Positions 1-5,585 of a stretch of DNA of 5,585 nucleotides are shown here, in pieces (position 1 is the first letter of the stretch; each line of letters opens with the position of its first letter). Made by a program: the position numbers and the translations under genes. The notes beneath the pieces are model-generated. The model was not told the origin of the DNA and ran no database searches. It saw only the letters and a list, made by a program, of their open reading frames with translations. The stretch spans positions 1-5,585 of the forward strand of contig JAGDMY010000111.1 of NCBI GenBank assembly GCA_017860765.1, read 5' to 3'. This DNA comes from Chloroflexota bacterium (GTDB lineage: Bacteria; Chloroflexota; Dehalococcoidia; Dehalococcoidales; UBA3254).

Positions 1-15
1 CTTGCCAATTATATA

Positions 16-84
16 ATTATCATCTATCATTGATACTCAACATAGACAGTCGTTCGGGCTATTAATTATAATCGATTCACATCT
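16..84 (+). promoter_or_regulatory. Promoter block 1, upstream of the AOR gene
   Basis: A -35-like TAGACA (43-48) and a perfect TATAAT (67-72) are separated by 18 bases, which predicts transcription from about position 79 and a leader of roughly 105 bases before the AOR start. A conserved upstream segment (19-42) carries ATCA at 19-22 and the inverted repeat ATCATTGAT at 26-34. The same 69-base arrangement recurs upstream of the two other genes in the window. By hand count about 55 of 69 positions match block 3. Conservation extends beyond the core hexamers on the upstream side, so an activator or repressor site is likely, but the regulator is unknown. Confidence 0.75.
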
Positions 85-85
85 T

Positions 86-110
86 AGATTTAGAAAAGCT
101 AGGTAAATCT
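86..110 (+). other. Inverted repeat in the AOR leader
   Basis: AGATTTA (86-92) and TAAATCT (104-110) are perfect 7-base arms around an 11-base loop, lying just after the predicted transcription start. No T-run follows, so it is not a terminator. It could be a weak 5' stabilising hairpin or an operator. It is AT-rich and may be chance. It is not shared with the leaders of the other two genes. Confidence 0.3.
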
Positions 111-172
111 GCCTATCATATTAACCTTGTAATCGAATAAGATAATGCAATTGCTGGTAAAATAGACCCAAT

Positions 173-180
173 AAGGAGGT
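173..180 (+). promoter_or_regulatory. Ribosome binding site that decides the AOR start
   Basis: AAGGAGGT is a near-perfect anti-16S match. It lies 6 bases before the ATG at 187 and only 3 bases before the GTG at 184, so ATG 187 is the better start. A third in-frame ATG at 202 would be 21 bases away, too far for this site. Confidence 0.85.
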
Positions 181-186
181 GCGGTG

Positions 187-2046
187 ATGACTAGCAGCGG
201 GATGTATGGTTATGCGGGTAAGATTCTGCGGGTTGACCTGAGCAAGCGACAAATTTCAGAGGAAGCCTTAGACCAGGCGTTTCTGCAAAAGTATCTGGGT
301 GGGGTTGGCCTGGGAGCGTATTATCTTTACCGGGAGGTCCCTCCAGCGGTTAAATGGTCTGATCCAGAAAATCGCCTTATACTGGCGATCGGACCACTGA
401 ACGGTCTGCAAATGCCCGGTTCGGGCTGCTTTTCCGTAACTACAAAGGGCAGTCTGACTGAAGGTGCGGCTTCCAGCCAGGCCAACGGGTTCTTTGGAGC
501 TTACCTCAAGTTTTGTGGCTATGATGGGATTGTTGTTAAAGGCAAGGCGGACGGTCCGGTATACCTTTATATAGAGGAGGAAAAGGCCGAACTAAGAGAT
601 GCCTCTTCGCTGAAAGGCAAAGATACCTGGGAGACCGAAAGCCTGATCAAAAAAGAGCTCGGAAAATCCAGGCGGGAGCTGAGCGTCTTCGGTATCGGAC
701 CGGCCGGAGAAAACCTGGCGAGATTTGCCTGCATCGTAGGAGATGAAGGTCACGTGGCCGGCCATAATGGCATTGGGGCAGTGATGGGCTCGAAAAACTT
801 GAAGGCAGTCGCGGTATCGCGCGGCCATAGAAAAGTCCAGAGCCAAAACAGCGAAAAGGCTGCCGCCTTGGTCCAAACCATGGTTGAGAAATTCGCGAAA
901 ACGCCTCCTTTTGCCTATGGCACCAGTGAAGGTTTTCCCATGCTCTATCCTATGGGAAGGTTAGCTATAAAGAACTATACCACGACTGTTTTCGAGGAGA
1001 GGAGCAAGTTTCAAAACGGATATCCGCGGACCCACTTTGAAATAAAACGCAATCCCTGCTACGGCTGCACATCGCATCACACCCACCTTATGAAAGTGAC
1101 CGAAGGCCCTTATGCTGGCTTTGAGGGTGAAGAGCCGGAATACGAGCAGTGGGCAGCCTGGAGCTCACTGATAGGCCAGACAGACCCCGGCGCGGCCGTG
1201 ATGTTATCCAACGAGGGAGATCGTCTGGGCCTGGATGTTAATGAATCCGGTTGGATGATCTCCTGGCTGATGGACTGCTTCGATCAGGGAGTCCTTACCC
1301 GCAAGGACCTGGATATCGATATGACCTGGGGAGACCCTGAAGCCGCCCGCAAAATGCTGCACAAAATCGCTTTCCGTGAGGGGATTGGCGATCTGCTCGC
1401 CGAAGGAGTGCAGCGAGCGGCCGCTAAAATAGACGGAAAAGCTCAGGATATGGCGATATATTTCTTAAAGGGCAATACGCCCCGTACGCATGATCTTCGT
1501 GCCGGATGGTGGGAACTGTTTGACTCGGCTGTGTCCAACACGGGCACTATTGAAACTCACGAAGGGTTCCCGCGAGCCCAACTTGGACTTTCGCCGACTT
1601 ATGATAACTTTTCTGCGCAGGAGATATCGACCCTGGTAGCCAAAACCAAAGGGTCAATGCAATTTGAGGACTCTTTGACTATCTGCCGCCTGGTCCACGC
1701 TGGAGACCACAGGCTATTAAGTTCAATTGTAAGTGCAGTGACGGGGTGGGACTTCACCCTGGAGAAGGGGATGGAAATCGGCAAAAGAGCCGTTAACCTG
1801 CTTAAATCTTACAACATCAGAAACGGCATTACCGCCGATAAGGATATGCCTTCCGTCAGGTTGGGATCAATCCCCCCCAGTGGTCCGGCAGCCGGGAAGT
1901 CCATAATGCCTTACTGGAAAGATATGCTGCGTAATTATTATACCCAGATGGGCTGGGACGCTGAGACCGGTAAGCCCCTGCCATCCACACTGACCAGTCT
2001 GGGACTGGAATTCGCTATCGCTGATATTTGGGATGGAAAACAGTAG
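187..2046 (+). CDS. Aldehyde ferredoxin oxidoreductase family protein (tungsten/molybdenum pterin enzyme)
   Basis: This 619-residue cytoplasmic enzyme belongs to the AOR family, which oxidises aldehydes to carboxylates (or reduces acids) using a bis-pterin W or Mo centre, one [4Fe-4S] cluster and ferredoxin-level electrons. Its length is normal. The N-terminal domain starts with the typical GYAGKILRVDLS and continues with GPLNG, GAASSQANGFFG, GYDGIVVKG and GIGPAGENLARFA. DEGHVAGHNGIGAVMGSKNLKA then marks the end of the first domain. The middle domain has EPEYEQW and HDLRAG. Cluster ligands expected from the Pyrococcus enzyme map to C291, C294 and C500 (in SLTICRL), but the third position of the CxxCxxxC motif is His298, inside a His-rich SHHTH stretch. 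No signal peptide or membrane segment is visible. The gene stands alone with its own promoter block. The physiological aldehyde cannot be read from the sequence. Family assignment is firm; substrate and metal are unknown. Confidence 0.93.
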   Translation: MTSSGMYGYAGKILRVDLSKRQISEEALDQAFLQKYLGGVGLGAYYLYREVPPAVKWSDPENRLILAIGPLNGLQMPGSGCFSVTTKGSLTEGAASSQANGFFGAYLKFCGYDGIVVKGKADGPVYLYIEEEKAELRDASSLKGKDTWETESLIKKELGKSRRELSVFGIGPAGENLARFACIVGDEGHVAGHNGIGAVMGSKNLKAVAVSRGHRKVQSQNSEKAAALVQTMVEKFAKTPPFAYGTSEGFPMLYPMGRLAIKNYTTTVFEERSKFQNGYPRTHFEIKRNPCYGCTSHHTHLMKVTEGPYAGFEGEEPEYEQWAAWSSLIGQTDPGAAVMLSNEGDRLGLDVNESGWMISWLMDCFDQGVLTRKDLDIDMTWGDPEAARKMLHKIAFREGIGDLLAEGVQRAAAKIDGKAQDMAIYFLKGNTPRTHDLRAGWWELFDSAVSNTGTIETHEGFPRAQLGLSPTYDNFSAQEISTLVAKTKGSMQFEDSLTICRLVHAGDHRLLSSIVSAVTGWDFTLEKGMEIGKRAVNLLKSYNIRNGITADKDMPSVRLGSIPPSGPAAGKSIMPYWKDMLRNYYTQMGWDAETGKPLPSTLTSLGLEFAIADIWDGKQ

Positions 2047-2092
2047 AGCGGCCTGTCGATAAGGAGAATTGCAATAGCTAAATACAGAGAAG

Positions 2093-2152
2093 GAGGTACA
2101 GGCTGCTCGGCGGGTACACCCAGCAAGTGAGCGGGCCATGTACCTCTATTTT
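2093..2152 (+). terminator. Large stem-loop after AOR, probable terminator or structured 3' end
   Basis: GAGGTACA (2093-2100) pairs perfectly with TGTACCTC (2139-2146). Inside it GGC (2101-2103) pairs with GCC (2135-2137) and GCTC (2105-2108) with GAGC (2129-2132), giving about 15 pairs interrupted by small bulges. The apical loop contains a further GGG-TACA-CCC hairpin. A short T-rich tail (TATTTTCT from 2147) follows. The distance of 46 bases after the AOR stop suits a terminator, but the stem is long and the U-tract poor. It may instead be a stabilising 3' structure or another structured RNA. Confidence 0.5.
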
Positions 2153-2195
2153 CTATCCTTCGATCTCAACAATTGGAAAGATTTGAGGAGGCCTT

Positions 2196-2224
2196 AAAAA
2201 AACCGCGGTCACAAGCAGAGACCG
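2196..2224 (-). terminator. Intrinsic terminator of the mutase-like gene
   Basis: Read on the minus strand, CGGTC (2224-2220) and GACCG (2210-2206) form a 5-bp stem around a 9-base loop. After three bases a run of seven T follows (complement of A7 at 2196-2202). An outer CCG/CGG pairing could lengthen the stem across a bulge. It lies about 31 bases after the mutase-like stop codon, in the usual place. The stem is modest, but the T7 tract is convincing. Confidence 0.65.
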
Positions 2225-2254
2225 ATAGGCGGCCAGGGCTCCGGCTGAGACAGA

Positions 2255-3712
2255 TCAGGTTATGATATGCCCTTTGCTGAAGGCCCAGAGGTCATCGATG
2301 ATGATGCGGTAATTCATCTTCCGGCCCTGCGCCTTTTCCCTCTCGGCTATCTTCTGACGATGAAATTCTTTAGCCTCTTCAGGGATAGGCAGGTTGCCGA
2401 AATCAATATAACGACAGGAGCCCTGGTTGTCTCGAATGCCCAGAGCATTCCCTTTTAAATGAATGTTGGGGCAAAACGGGTTGTCAATTAGTCCTGAGTC
2501 GACTGCCTTAATCACCCCGGCGACTATGTCCCCGTCCCCCACCTCGAGGGTCTTATCTATTATTGCCCTGATCTCCATATCCAGGATCTTTTCTTCAAGG
2601 TTGATTTGAGCCTGGTCCAGTTCTATTTTCTGCTCCCGGATCACATTAAAAATCCACTTCGCGGCGCGGTAACTCAGGACATGGCTTTCCTTGGTGGGTA
2701 TTCCTGCCCCTTCATCAATGGTCCTGTTTCCGGCTGCCTCAGCCGGAGCCAGGGCTGCTACCATTGCGCCGTAGCACAAAAAGGCAAAAGCTTCCCCCAT
2801 GCCTTGAGGGAAGGGGAAAACCGGGATTTGTCCGGCAATAACTCCTGGAATCATAACATCTTTGTAACCGAATTTATCCAAATATTCTCTCACCAGTCTG
2901 CGGGCTGTCCTGATGATGGCTATATCCTCCATCATGTTGCCCAGACCTGCTACCAGGGGGATGGCGCTTTCAGCTCCCTGCTCCGCTAAAATAAGGGCAT
3001 CAATAATTATCCCTGCCAGAGGGACGCTGGAAGGAAACACGCCGCAGGCTTGAAACCCGTGAAGGTCGGCACTTAATAAGACTCCTTTTTGAGCATAGTA
3101 ACCCATTAACCTGTAAACATATTGCGAATCCAGGATGCTTTCCTCAAGGGTATAGGTCTTGTTGTAATTTGAAAAATGGTAGGTGGGGCTTTCTGCATAC
3201 CCGGTAATACCCGAGGCGAAAGAGATTTCCGCACCTAATCTTGTGGCGCTGGTGGTCCCCAACCTGGCGCTGTAGGCTGCCTCGGCGCATTCAATCACTT
3301 TCCGGGTGTTCTTGACCCCATGAATTATCGAAGGATACCCGTTCAAGAGAGGGCGTCCGGTCCTGATGCTGTCCTCCAGTCCCTGCTGAGCTTTTTTATA
3401 GTGGGTTAAGCGGGTATAGCTGTCACTGGTAATCGGTATGAGAGGCACGCCTGCCTGCACCAGCGATTGAACCAGCTCAATTTCATCTTTCAAAATAGGC
3501 GTCCCCGCTCTGGGGAAGACCACTGTCCTGCCTTCGTCCTTTAACCTGGCGACTACCTTGTGGAAATTCTTCTGGTCGGGCAGTTTTTTCTGGTATTCAA
3601 TGGCTTCTTCAAGATCAACTTCCTTACCCGTAGGCCACTGGGAAAGCACCTCCCCCCTCATGCGGAGAAATTGTTCTTCATCAATCTTCTTGTTCTTAGC
3701 CTTTATCGCCAT
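2255..3712 (-). CDS. glmE: Glutamate (methylaspartate) mutase epsilon subunit-like protein
   Basis: This 485-residue soluble protein has the normal length of GlmE, the catalytic TIM-barrel subunit of coenzyme B12-dependent glutamate mutase (L-glutamate to threo-3-methylaspartate). Family landmarks are QWPTGKEVDLEEA (25-37), PRAG (67-70), GRPLLNGYP (119-127), GNMMEDIAIIR (258-268), GIPTKE (337-342) and RDNQG...YIDFGNLPIPEE near the C-terminus. Compared from memory with the Clostridium cochlearium enzyme, the three substrate carboxylate arginines are kept (R68, R101, R150). The residues at Glu171, Tyr177, His150 and Lys326 appear as Ala173, His179, Leu151 and Arg330, while Tyr183 and Glu334 are kept. 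The start is ATG with a G-rich site (AAG followed by six G) two bases upstream. No B12-binding S subunit (DxHxxG protein) is encoded nearby, so a partner must lie elsewhere. The family is clear; a true glutamate substrate is doubtful. Confidence 0.88.
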   Translation of the reverse strand: MAIKAKNKKIDEEQFLRMRGEVLSQWPTGKEVDLEEAIEYQKKLPDQKNFHKVVARLKDEGRTVVFPRAGTPILKDEIELVQSLVQAGVPLIPITSDSYTRLTHYKKAQQGLEDSIRTGRPLLNGYPSIIHGVKNTRKVIECAEAAYSARLGTTSATRLGAEISFASGITGYAESPTYHFSNYNKTYTLEESILDSQYVYRLMGYYAQKGVLLSADLHGFQACGVFPSSVPLAGIIIDALILAEQGAESAIPLVAGLGNMMEDIAIIRTARRLVREYLDKFGYKDVMIPGVIAGQIPVFPFPQGMGEAFAFLCYGAMVAALAPAEAAGNRTIDEGAGIPTKESHVLSYRAAKWIFNVIREQKIELDQAQINLEEKILDMEIRAIIDKTLEVGDGDIVAGVIKAVDSGLIDNPFCPNIHLKGNALGIRDNQGSCRYIDFGNLPIPEEAKEFHRQKIAEREKAQGRKMNYRIIIDDLWAFSKGHIIT

Positions 3713-3903
3713 AGCCCCCCCTTAATTGTTCGGCTGGTTATCCCCAGATTTTTGCCATGCCAACAAATTATTTGATCGCTATAAATACGAATATTTCAAC
3801 CCGGGCGTCCTAAAAAAGCATTTTTGGGCTTTCTGCAATATCACAACGTACCAGTCCGGAACACCCACCCGGCCTGGAATCGAGTTGCCAGGCAGCCAGA
3901 TGC
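3713..3903 (-). promoter_or_regulatory. Long 5' leader of the mutase-like gene
   Basis: If transcription starts about 7 bases after the -10 box of block 2, the mRNA has a leader of about 190 bases, far longer than needed for initiation. It contains a perfect 6-bp hairpin (GCCTGG 3872-3877 with CCAGGC 3888-3893) and, further on, AAAGC/GCTTT arms running into six T on the minus strand (3834-3812), a weak attenuator-like element. I do not recognise a known riboswitch, and I see no cobalamin-riboswitch B12 box. Regulatory function is inference. Confidence 0.35.
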
Positions 3904-3966
3904 GAAATGATTATAGTTAATAATCCCGCAGACTGTCTATGATGAGCAACAATGATTAATGATTGT
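3898..3966 (-). promoter_or_regulatory. Promoter block 2, upstream of the mutase-like gene
   Basis: On the minus strand, TAGACA (3939-3934) and TATAAT (3915-3910) are 18 bases apart. The block aligns without gaps with blocks 1 and 3. By hand count about 50 of 69 positions match block 3, and nine of the mismatches are consecutive in the middle of the -35/-10 spacer. The upstream half is AATCATTGTT rather than AATCATTGAT, so the small inverted repeat is imperfect here. The predicted start is near 3903. Confidence 0.75.
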
Positions 3967-3975
3967 CACAATCAT
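3959..3975. promoter_or_regulatory. 17-bp palindrome, candidate operator
   Basis: ATGATTGT and ACAATCAT are perfect 8-base arms around a single central C. The site overlaps the upstream edge of promoter block 2, about 20 bases before its -35, where a class I-type activator could sit. TGAT/ATCA half-sites recur through the upstream parts of all three blocks, for example TGATA and TATCA at 4093-4109. The regulator family is not identifiable from this alone. Confidence 0.5.
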
Positions 3976-4011
3976 GCGGCTTAAAGCAGGGAAAATCGGG
4001 CCACGACCTGG

Positions 4012-4028
4012 ATACCTGGCGCAGGTAT
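4012..4028. promoter_or_regulatory. Second palindrome between the divergent promoters
   Basis: ATACCTG (4012-4018) and CAGGTAT (4022-4028) are perfect 7-base arms around GCG. The site lies about 73 bases upstream of the -35 of block 2 and about 102 bases upstream of that of block 3. It has no T-run on either side, so it is not a terminator. It could be a distal regulator site serving both genes. Its sequence differs from the ATCA-type sites, and no counterpart is visible upstream of the AOR gene, whose flank is cut off by the window. Confidence 0.4.
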
Positions 4029-4102
4029 TGGGGCTGCCGGAAACGTCGAGAGATCAAGAGTGGGCTTCTAATTGGAGAACATCCGGTGGTTGTGATAGTA
4101 TG

Positions 4103-4171
4103 ATTATCAGTAATCATTGATATCCATCATAGACAGTCGTGTAAGCGATTAACTATAATCAATTCACCTCT
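4103..4171 (+). promoter_or_regulatory. Promoter block 3, upstream of the iron-sulfur flavoprotein gene
   Basis: TAGACA (4130-4135) and TATAAT (4154-4159) are 18 bases apart. The upstream segment holds ATCA (4106-4109) and ATCATTGAT (4113-4121). The -10 region forms the inverted repeat GATTA-ACTA-TAATC (4147-4160), which could be an overlapping operator. The predicted start near 4166 leaves a leader of about 48 bases, the shortest of the three. Confidence 0.75.
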
Positions 4172-4214
4172 CGATAGCACTTAAAGACCAATAGATTCAG
4201 GATAATACCGAGCT

Positions 4215-5585
4215 TTGGATACAATTACAATTGAGATAGATGGACACCAGGTTCAGACTCAAAGGGGGAAAAGTATTCTTGAGGCCTCTCTGGAAGCCGG
4301 AATATATATCCCTCATCTCTGTTATCATCCTGACCTTTCTCCGGCCGGCGCCTGCCGGCTGTGCATGGTTAAAATAGAAGGTACCGATGAACTGCTGACG
4401 TCATGTACTACTCCGGCGCTGGATGGCATGATTATCAAGACCCGGACAGAGCAAATAGACCGCCTGCGCAGGCTGGCGATGGAATTGATGCTCTCGGGAC
4501 ATCCGGCGGACTGCAGCAGTTGTATAAAGTACCTTAACTGCGAGCTGCAGTCGCTTAAGCAATACCTTGTCAATGATGAGTCCAGGCTAAAAAAGCGTTC
4601 CCGCTCTTTCCTGATCAACAACTCCAATCCACTTTTCGCGTTTGACCATAATAAGTGCGTTTTATGCGGACGGTGTATAAGGGCGTGTCATGAGCTGCGC
4701 GGGGTGGGGACTCTCTTCTATAAAAAAAATGACAAAGAATCCTATACCTACACCCTTTCGGATTTGCCCTTAATTGATTCAGGATGTCGGTTTTGCGGGG
4801 CCTGCGCTGAAGTTTGTCCGACCGGCGCCATAATGGATAAGGATGAGTCGGCCAGGGGTACACGCCGCAAAACAGCCCTTGTTCCCTGCAAGTTTAAATG
4901 TCCGGCAGAAATAGATGTTCCCAGGTATGTCCGCTTTATAAGAGAGAAAAATTATTCGGCGGCAGCGGCAGTAGTACGCGAAAAGGTGCCTTTTCCCAGA
5001 GTCCTGGGTTATGTCTGTGACCGTCCCTGCGAGGAGGTTTGTCGAAGAAGCGAAGTAAATCAGGCAATTTCAATAAGGGAATTAAAACGCTTTAGCGCCG
5101 AACATGATAACGAGAAGATATGGCAAAAGAATATAAATCGAAAGGAGCCAACAGGTAAGAAAGTTGCCGTAATTGGCTCGGGACCGGCAGGTTTGACGGC
5201 GGCCTACTACCTGGCAAATCAAGGGCACACCGTGACAGTATTTGAGTCTCTGCCCCTGGCAGGGGGTATGCTGCGTTTCGGTATCCCGGAATACCGTCTC
5301 CCCAGAGACGTACTGGATGTTGAGATCAAAGATATCGCTGATATGGGTGTAGAAATAAAGACCGGAAACCGCATAGAGTCCCTTGAGAGACTTTTTGACC
5401 AGGGCTATAACGCGGTACTGGTTGCCATAGGGGCCCATAGAGGGCAAAAACTTGCGCTGCCGGGCGCCGATACAAAGGGAGTATTCATTGGCATCAACTT
5501 TCTCAGGGACGTCAATTCAGGCCAGAGCGTCGGCATCGGTAAAAGGGTGATAGTGTTAGGCGGCGGCAATGTGGCTTTTGATTGT
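4215..5585 (+). CDS. Iron-sulfur flavoprotein: NuoG-type N-terminus fused to GltD-type NAD(P)H oxidoreductase (3' end beyond window)
   Basis: 457 codons are visible and the frame is still open at the window end. Residues 1-75 form a [2Fe-2S] ferredoxin domain (C36, C47, C50, C64). Next comes the NuoG/hydrogenase-type His-Cys3 motif (H96, C100, C103, C109), then two [4Fe-4S] motifs (C148, C151, C154, C158 and C191, C194, C197, C201-Pro). A GltD-like module follows, with C225, C229, C268, C272 and C276, the FAD motif GSGPAG (321-326), GGMLRFGIPEYRLP, and the start of the NAD(P)-binding motif LGGGN (448-452). The start is TTG: a stop lies in frame at 4203, the first in-frame ATG (4365) falls inside the cysteine motif, and the protein from TTG begins exactly as [2Fe-2S] domains do. 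AGGA (4199-4202) is a weakish, distant binding site. The likely role is cytoplasmic electron transfer between NAD(P)H and a low-potential partner such as the AOR or ferredoxin; the partner is inferred from the shared promoter. Confidence 0.9.
   Translation, partial: MDTITIEIDGHQVQTQRGKSILEASLEAGIYIPHLCYHPDLSPAGACRLCMVKIEGTDELLTSCTTPALDGMIIKTRTEQIDRLRRLAMELMLSGHPADCSSCIKYLNCELQSLKQYLVNDESRLKKRSRSFLINNSNPLFAFDHNKCVLCGRCIRACHELRGVGTLFYKKNDKESYTYTLSDLPLIDSGCRFCGACAEVCPTGAIMDKDESARGTRRKTALVPCKFKCPAEIDVPRYVRFIREKNYSAAAAVVREKVPFPRVLGYVCDRPCEEVCRRSEVNQAISIRELKRFSAEHDNEKIWQKNINRKEPTGKKVAVIGSGPAGLTAAYYLANQGHTVTVFESLPLAGGMLRFGIPEYRLPRDVLDVEIKDIADMGVEIKTGNRIESLERLFDQGYNAVLVAIGAHRGQKLALPGADTKGVFIGINFLRDVNSGQSVGIGKRVIVLGGGNVAFDC

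Larger units (their letters stand above)
3713..4214. other. 502-base divergent regulatory region
   Basis: No supported gene lies here. The region holds the mutase-like leader (to about 3903), promoter block 2 firing left, two palindromes (3959-3975 and 4012-4028), promoter block 3 firing right, and a leader of about 48 bases before the TTG start at 4215. The part between the blocks (about 3976-4090) is more GC-rich than the promoters. Its longest open stretch (3985-4068, + strand) has no start codon or ribosome binding site. Confidence 0.7.

Noticed and set aside
16..84. Sigma-54 promoter or insertion-sequence ends as an explanation of the repeated block
   Set aside because: There is no TGGCAC-N5-TTGC pattern. 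The blocks also lack terminal inverted repeats and target duplications, and conservation is concentrated on -35/-10 and the upstream site, which fits promoters better than mobile ends.
592..876. 94-codon open frame on the minus strand
   Set aside because: It overlaps the conserved first domain of the AOR gene and shows no family features.
2044..2130. In-frame extension of AOR beyond its TAG stop, ending at a TGA, giving a 27-residue Gly/Cys-containing tail
   Set aside because: The AOR protein already has a normal length and ending, the stretch overlaps the stem-loop, and nothing indicates amber readthrough or a separate start with a well-placed binding site.
2138..2188. 16-codon ATG frame in the convergent gap
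   Set aside because: It has no ribosome binding site, overlaps the stem-loop arm and has no recognisable sequence.
2606..2989. 127-codon open frame on the + strand
   Set aside because: It lies wholly inside the mutase-like gene on the other strand, has no recognisable motif, and the minus-strand frame carries clear family conservation.
3713..3903. Cobalamin riboswitch controlling the mutase-like gene
   Set aside because: The leader is the right place for one but I see no B12-box sequence, and it is short for that class. A covariance model search would settle it.
4325..5447. Three minus-strand open frames (4325-4627, 4615-4863, 5082-5447)
   Set aside because: All are antisense to the iron-sulfur flavoprotein, whose ordered cysteine and nucleotide-binding motifs prove the plus-strand frame.
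1..5585. CRISPR array, tRNA or rRNA genes
   Set aside because: No regularly spaced direct repeats, and no tRNA cloverleaf or rRNA signature was seen on either strand.

Overview
The window reads as part of an anaerobic bacterial chromosome, most likely a Clostridia-type Firmicute (Peptococcaceae/Desulfotomaculum-like). This rests on the strong AAGGAGGT ribosome binding site, sigma-A-like promoters in AT-rich intergenic DNA, and oxygen-sensitive enzyme families. No ribosomal or other phylogenetic marker is present, so the lineage is inference.

Layout. (1) Bases 1-186: a promoter block and leader. (2) 187-2046 (+): an aldehyde ferredoxin oxidoreductase (AOR) family tungsto/molybdopterin enzyme. 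(3) 2047-2254: a convergent gap with a large stem-loop after AOR and a likely intrinsic terminator for the opposing gene. (4) 2255-3712 (-): a homologue of the glutamate (methylaspartate) mutase epsilon subunit. (5) 3713-4214: a 502-base divergent gap with two promoter blocks, two good palindromes and a long leader for the mutase-like gene. (6) 4215 to the window end (+, incomplete): a large iron-sulfur flavoprotein. It has a NuoG/hydrogenase-type N-terminus ([2Fe-2S], a His-Cys3 [4Fe-4S] and two [4Fe-4S] motifs) fused to a GltD-type FAD/NAD(P)H module. It starts at TTG.

The most striking signal is not a gene. The same 69-base block occurs three times, without gaps, once upstream of each gene and always in that gene's orientation (16-84 +, 3898-3966 -, 4103-4171 +). 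Each block holds a -35-like TAGACA, exactly 18 bases of spacer and a perfect TATAAT. A conserved ATCA-rich segment lies just upstream. The middle of the spacer is not conserved, as expected of promoters. The three genes are convergent and divergent, so they cannot form one operon, yet they appear to be wired as one regulon.

A plausible reading (inference) is that the three products act in one anaerobic pathway. The mutase-like protein would rearrange a carbon skeleton, AOR would interconvert an aldehyde and an acid, and the iron-sulfur flavoprotein would link the low-potential electrons to NAD(P)H. The mutase homologue keeps the three arginines expected to hold substrate carboxylates but seems to have lost residues that handle the amino group of glutamate, and no B12-binding S subunit is visible. 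The AOR has His in place of the third cysteine of its cluster motif. The set may therefore handle a substrate other than those of the characterised family members.
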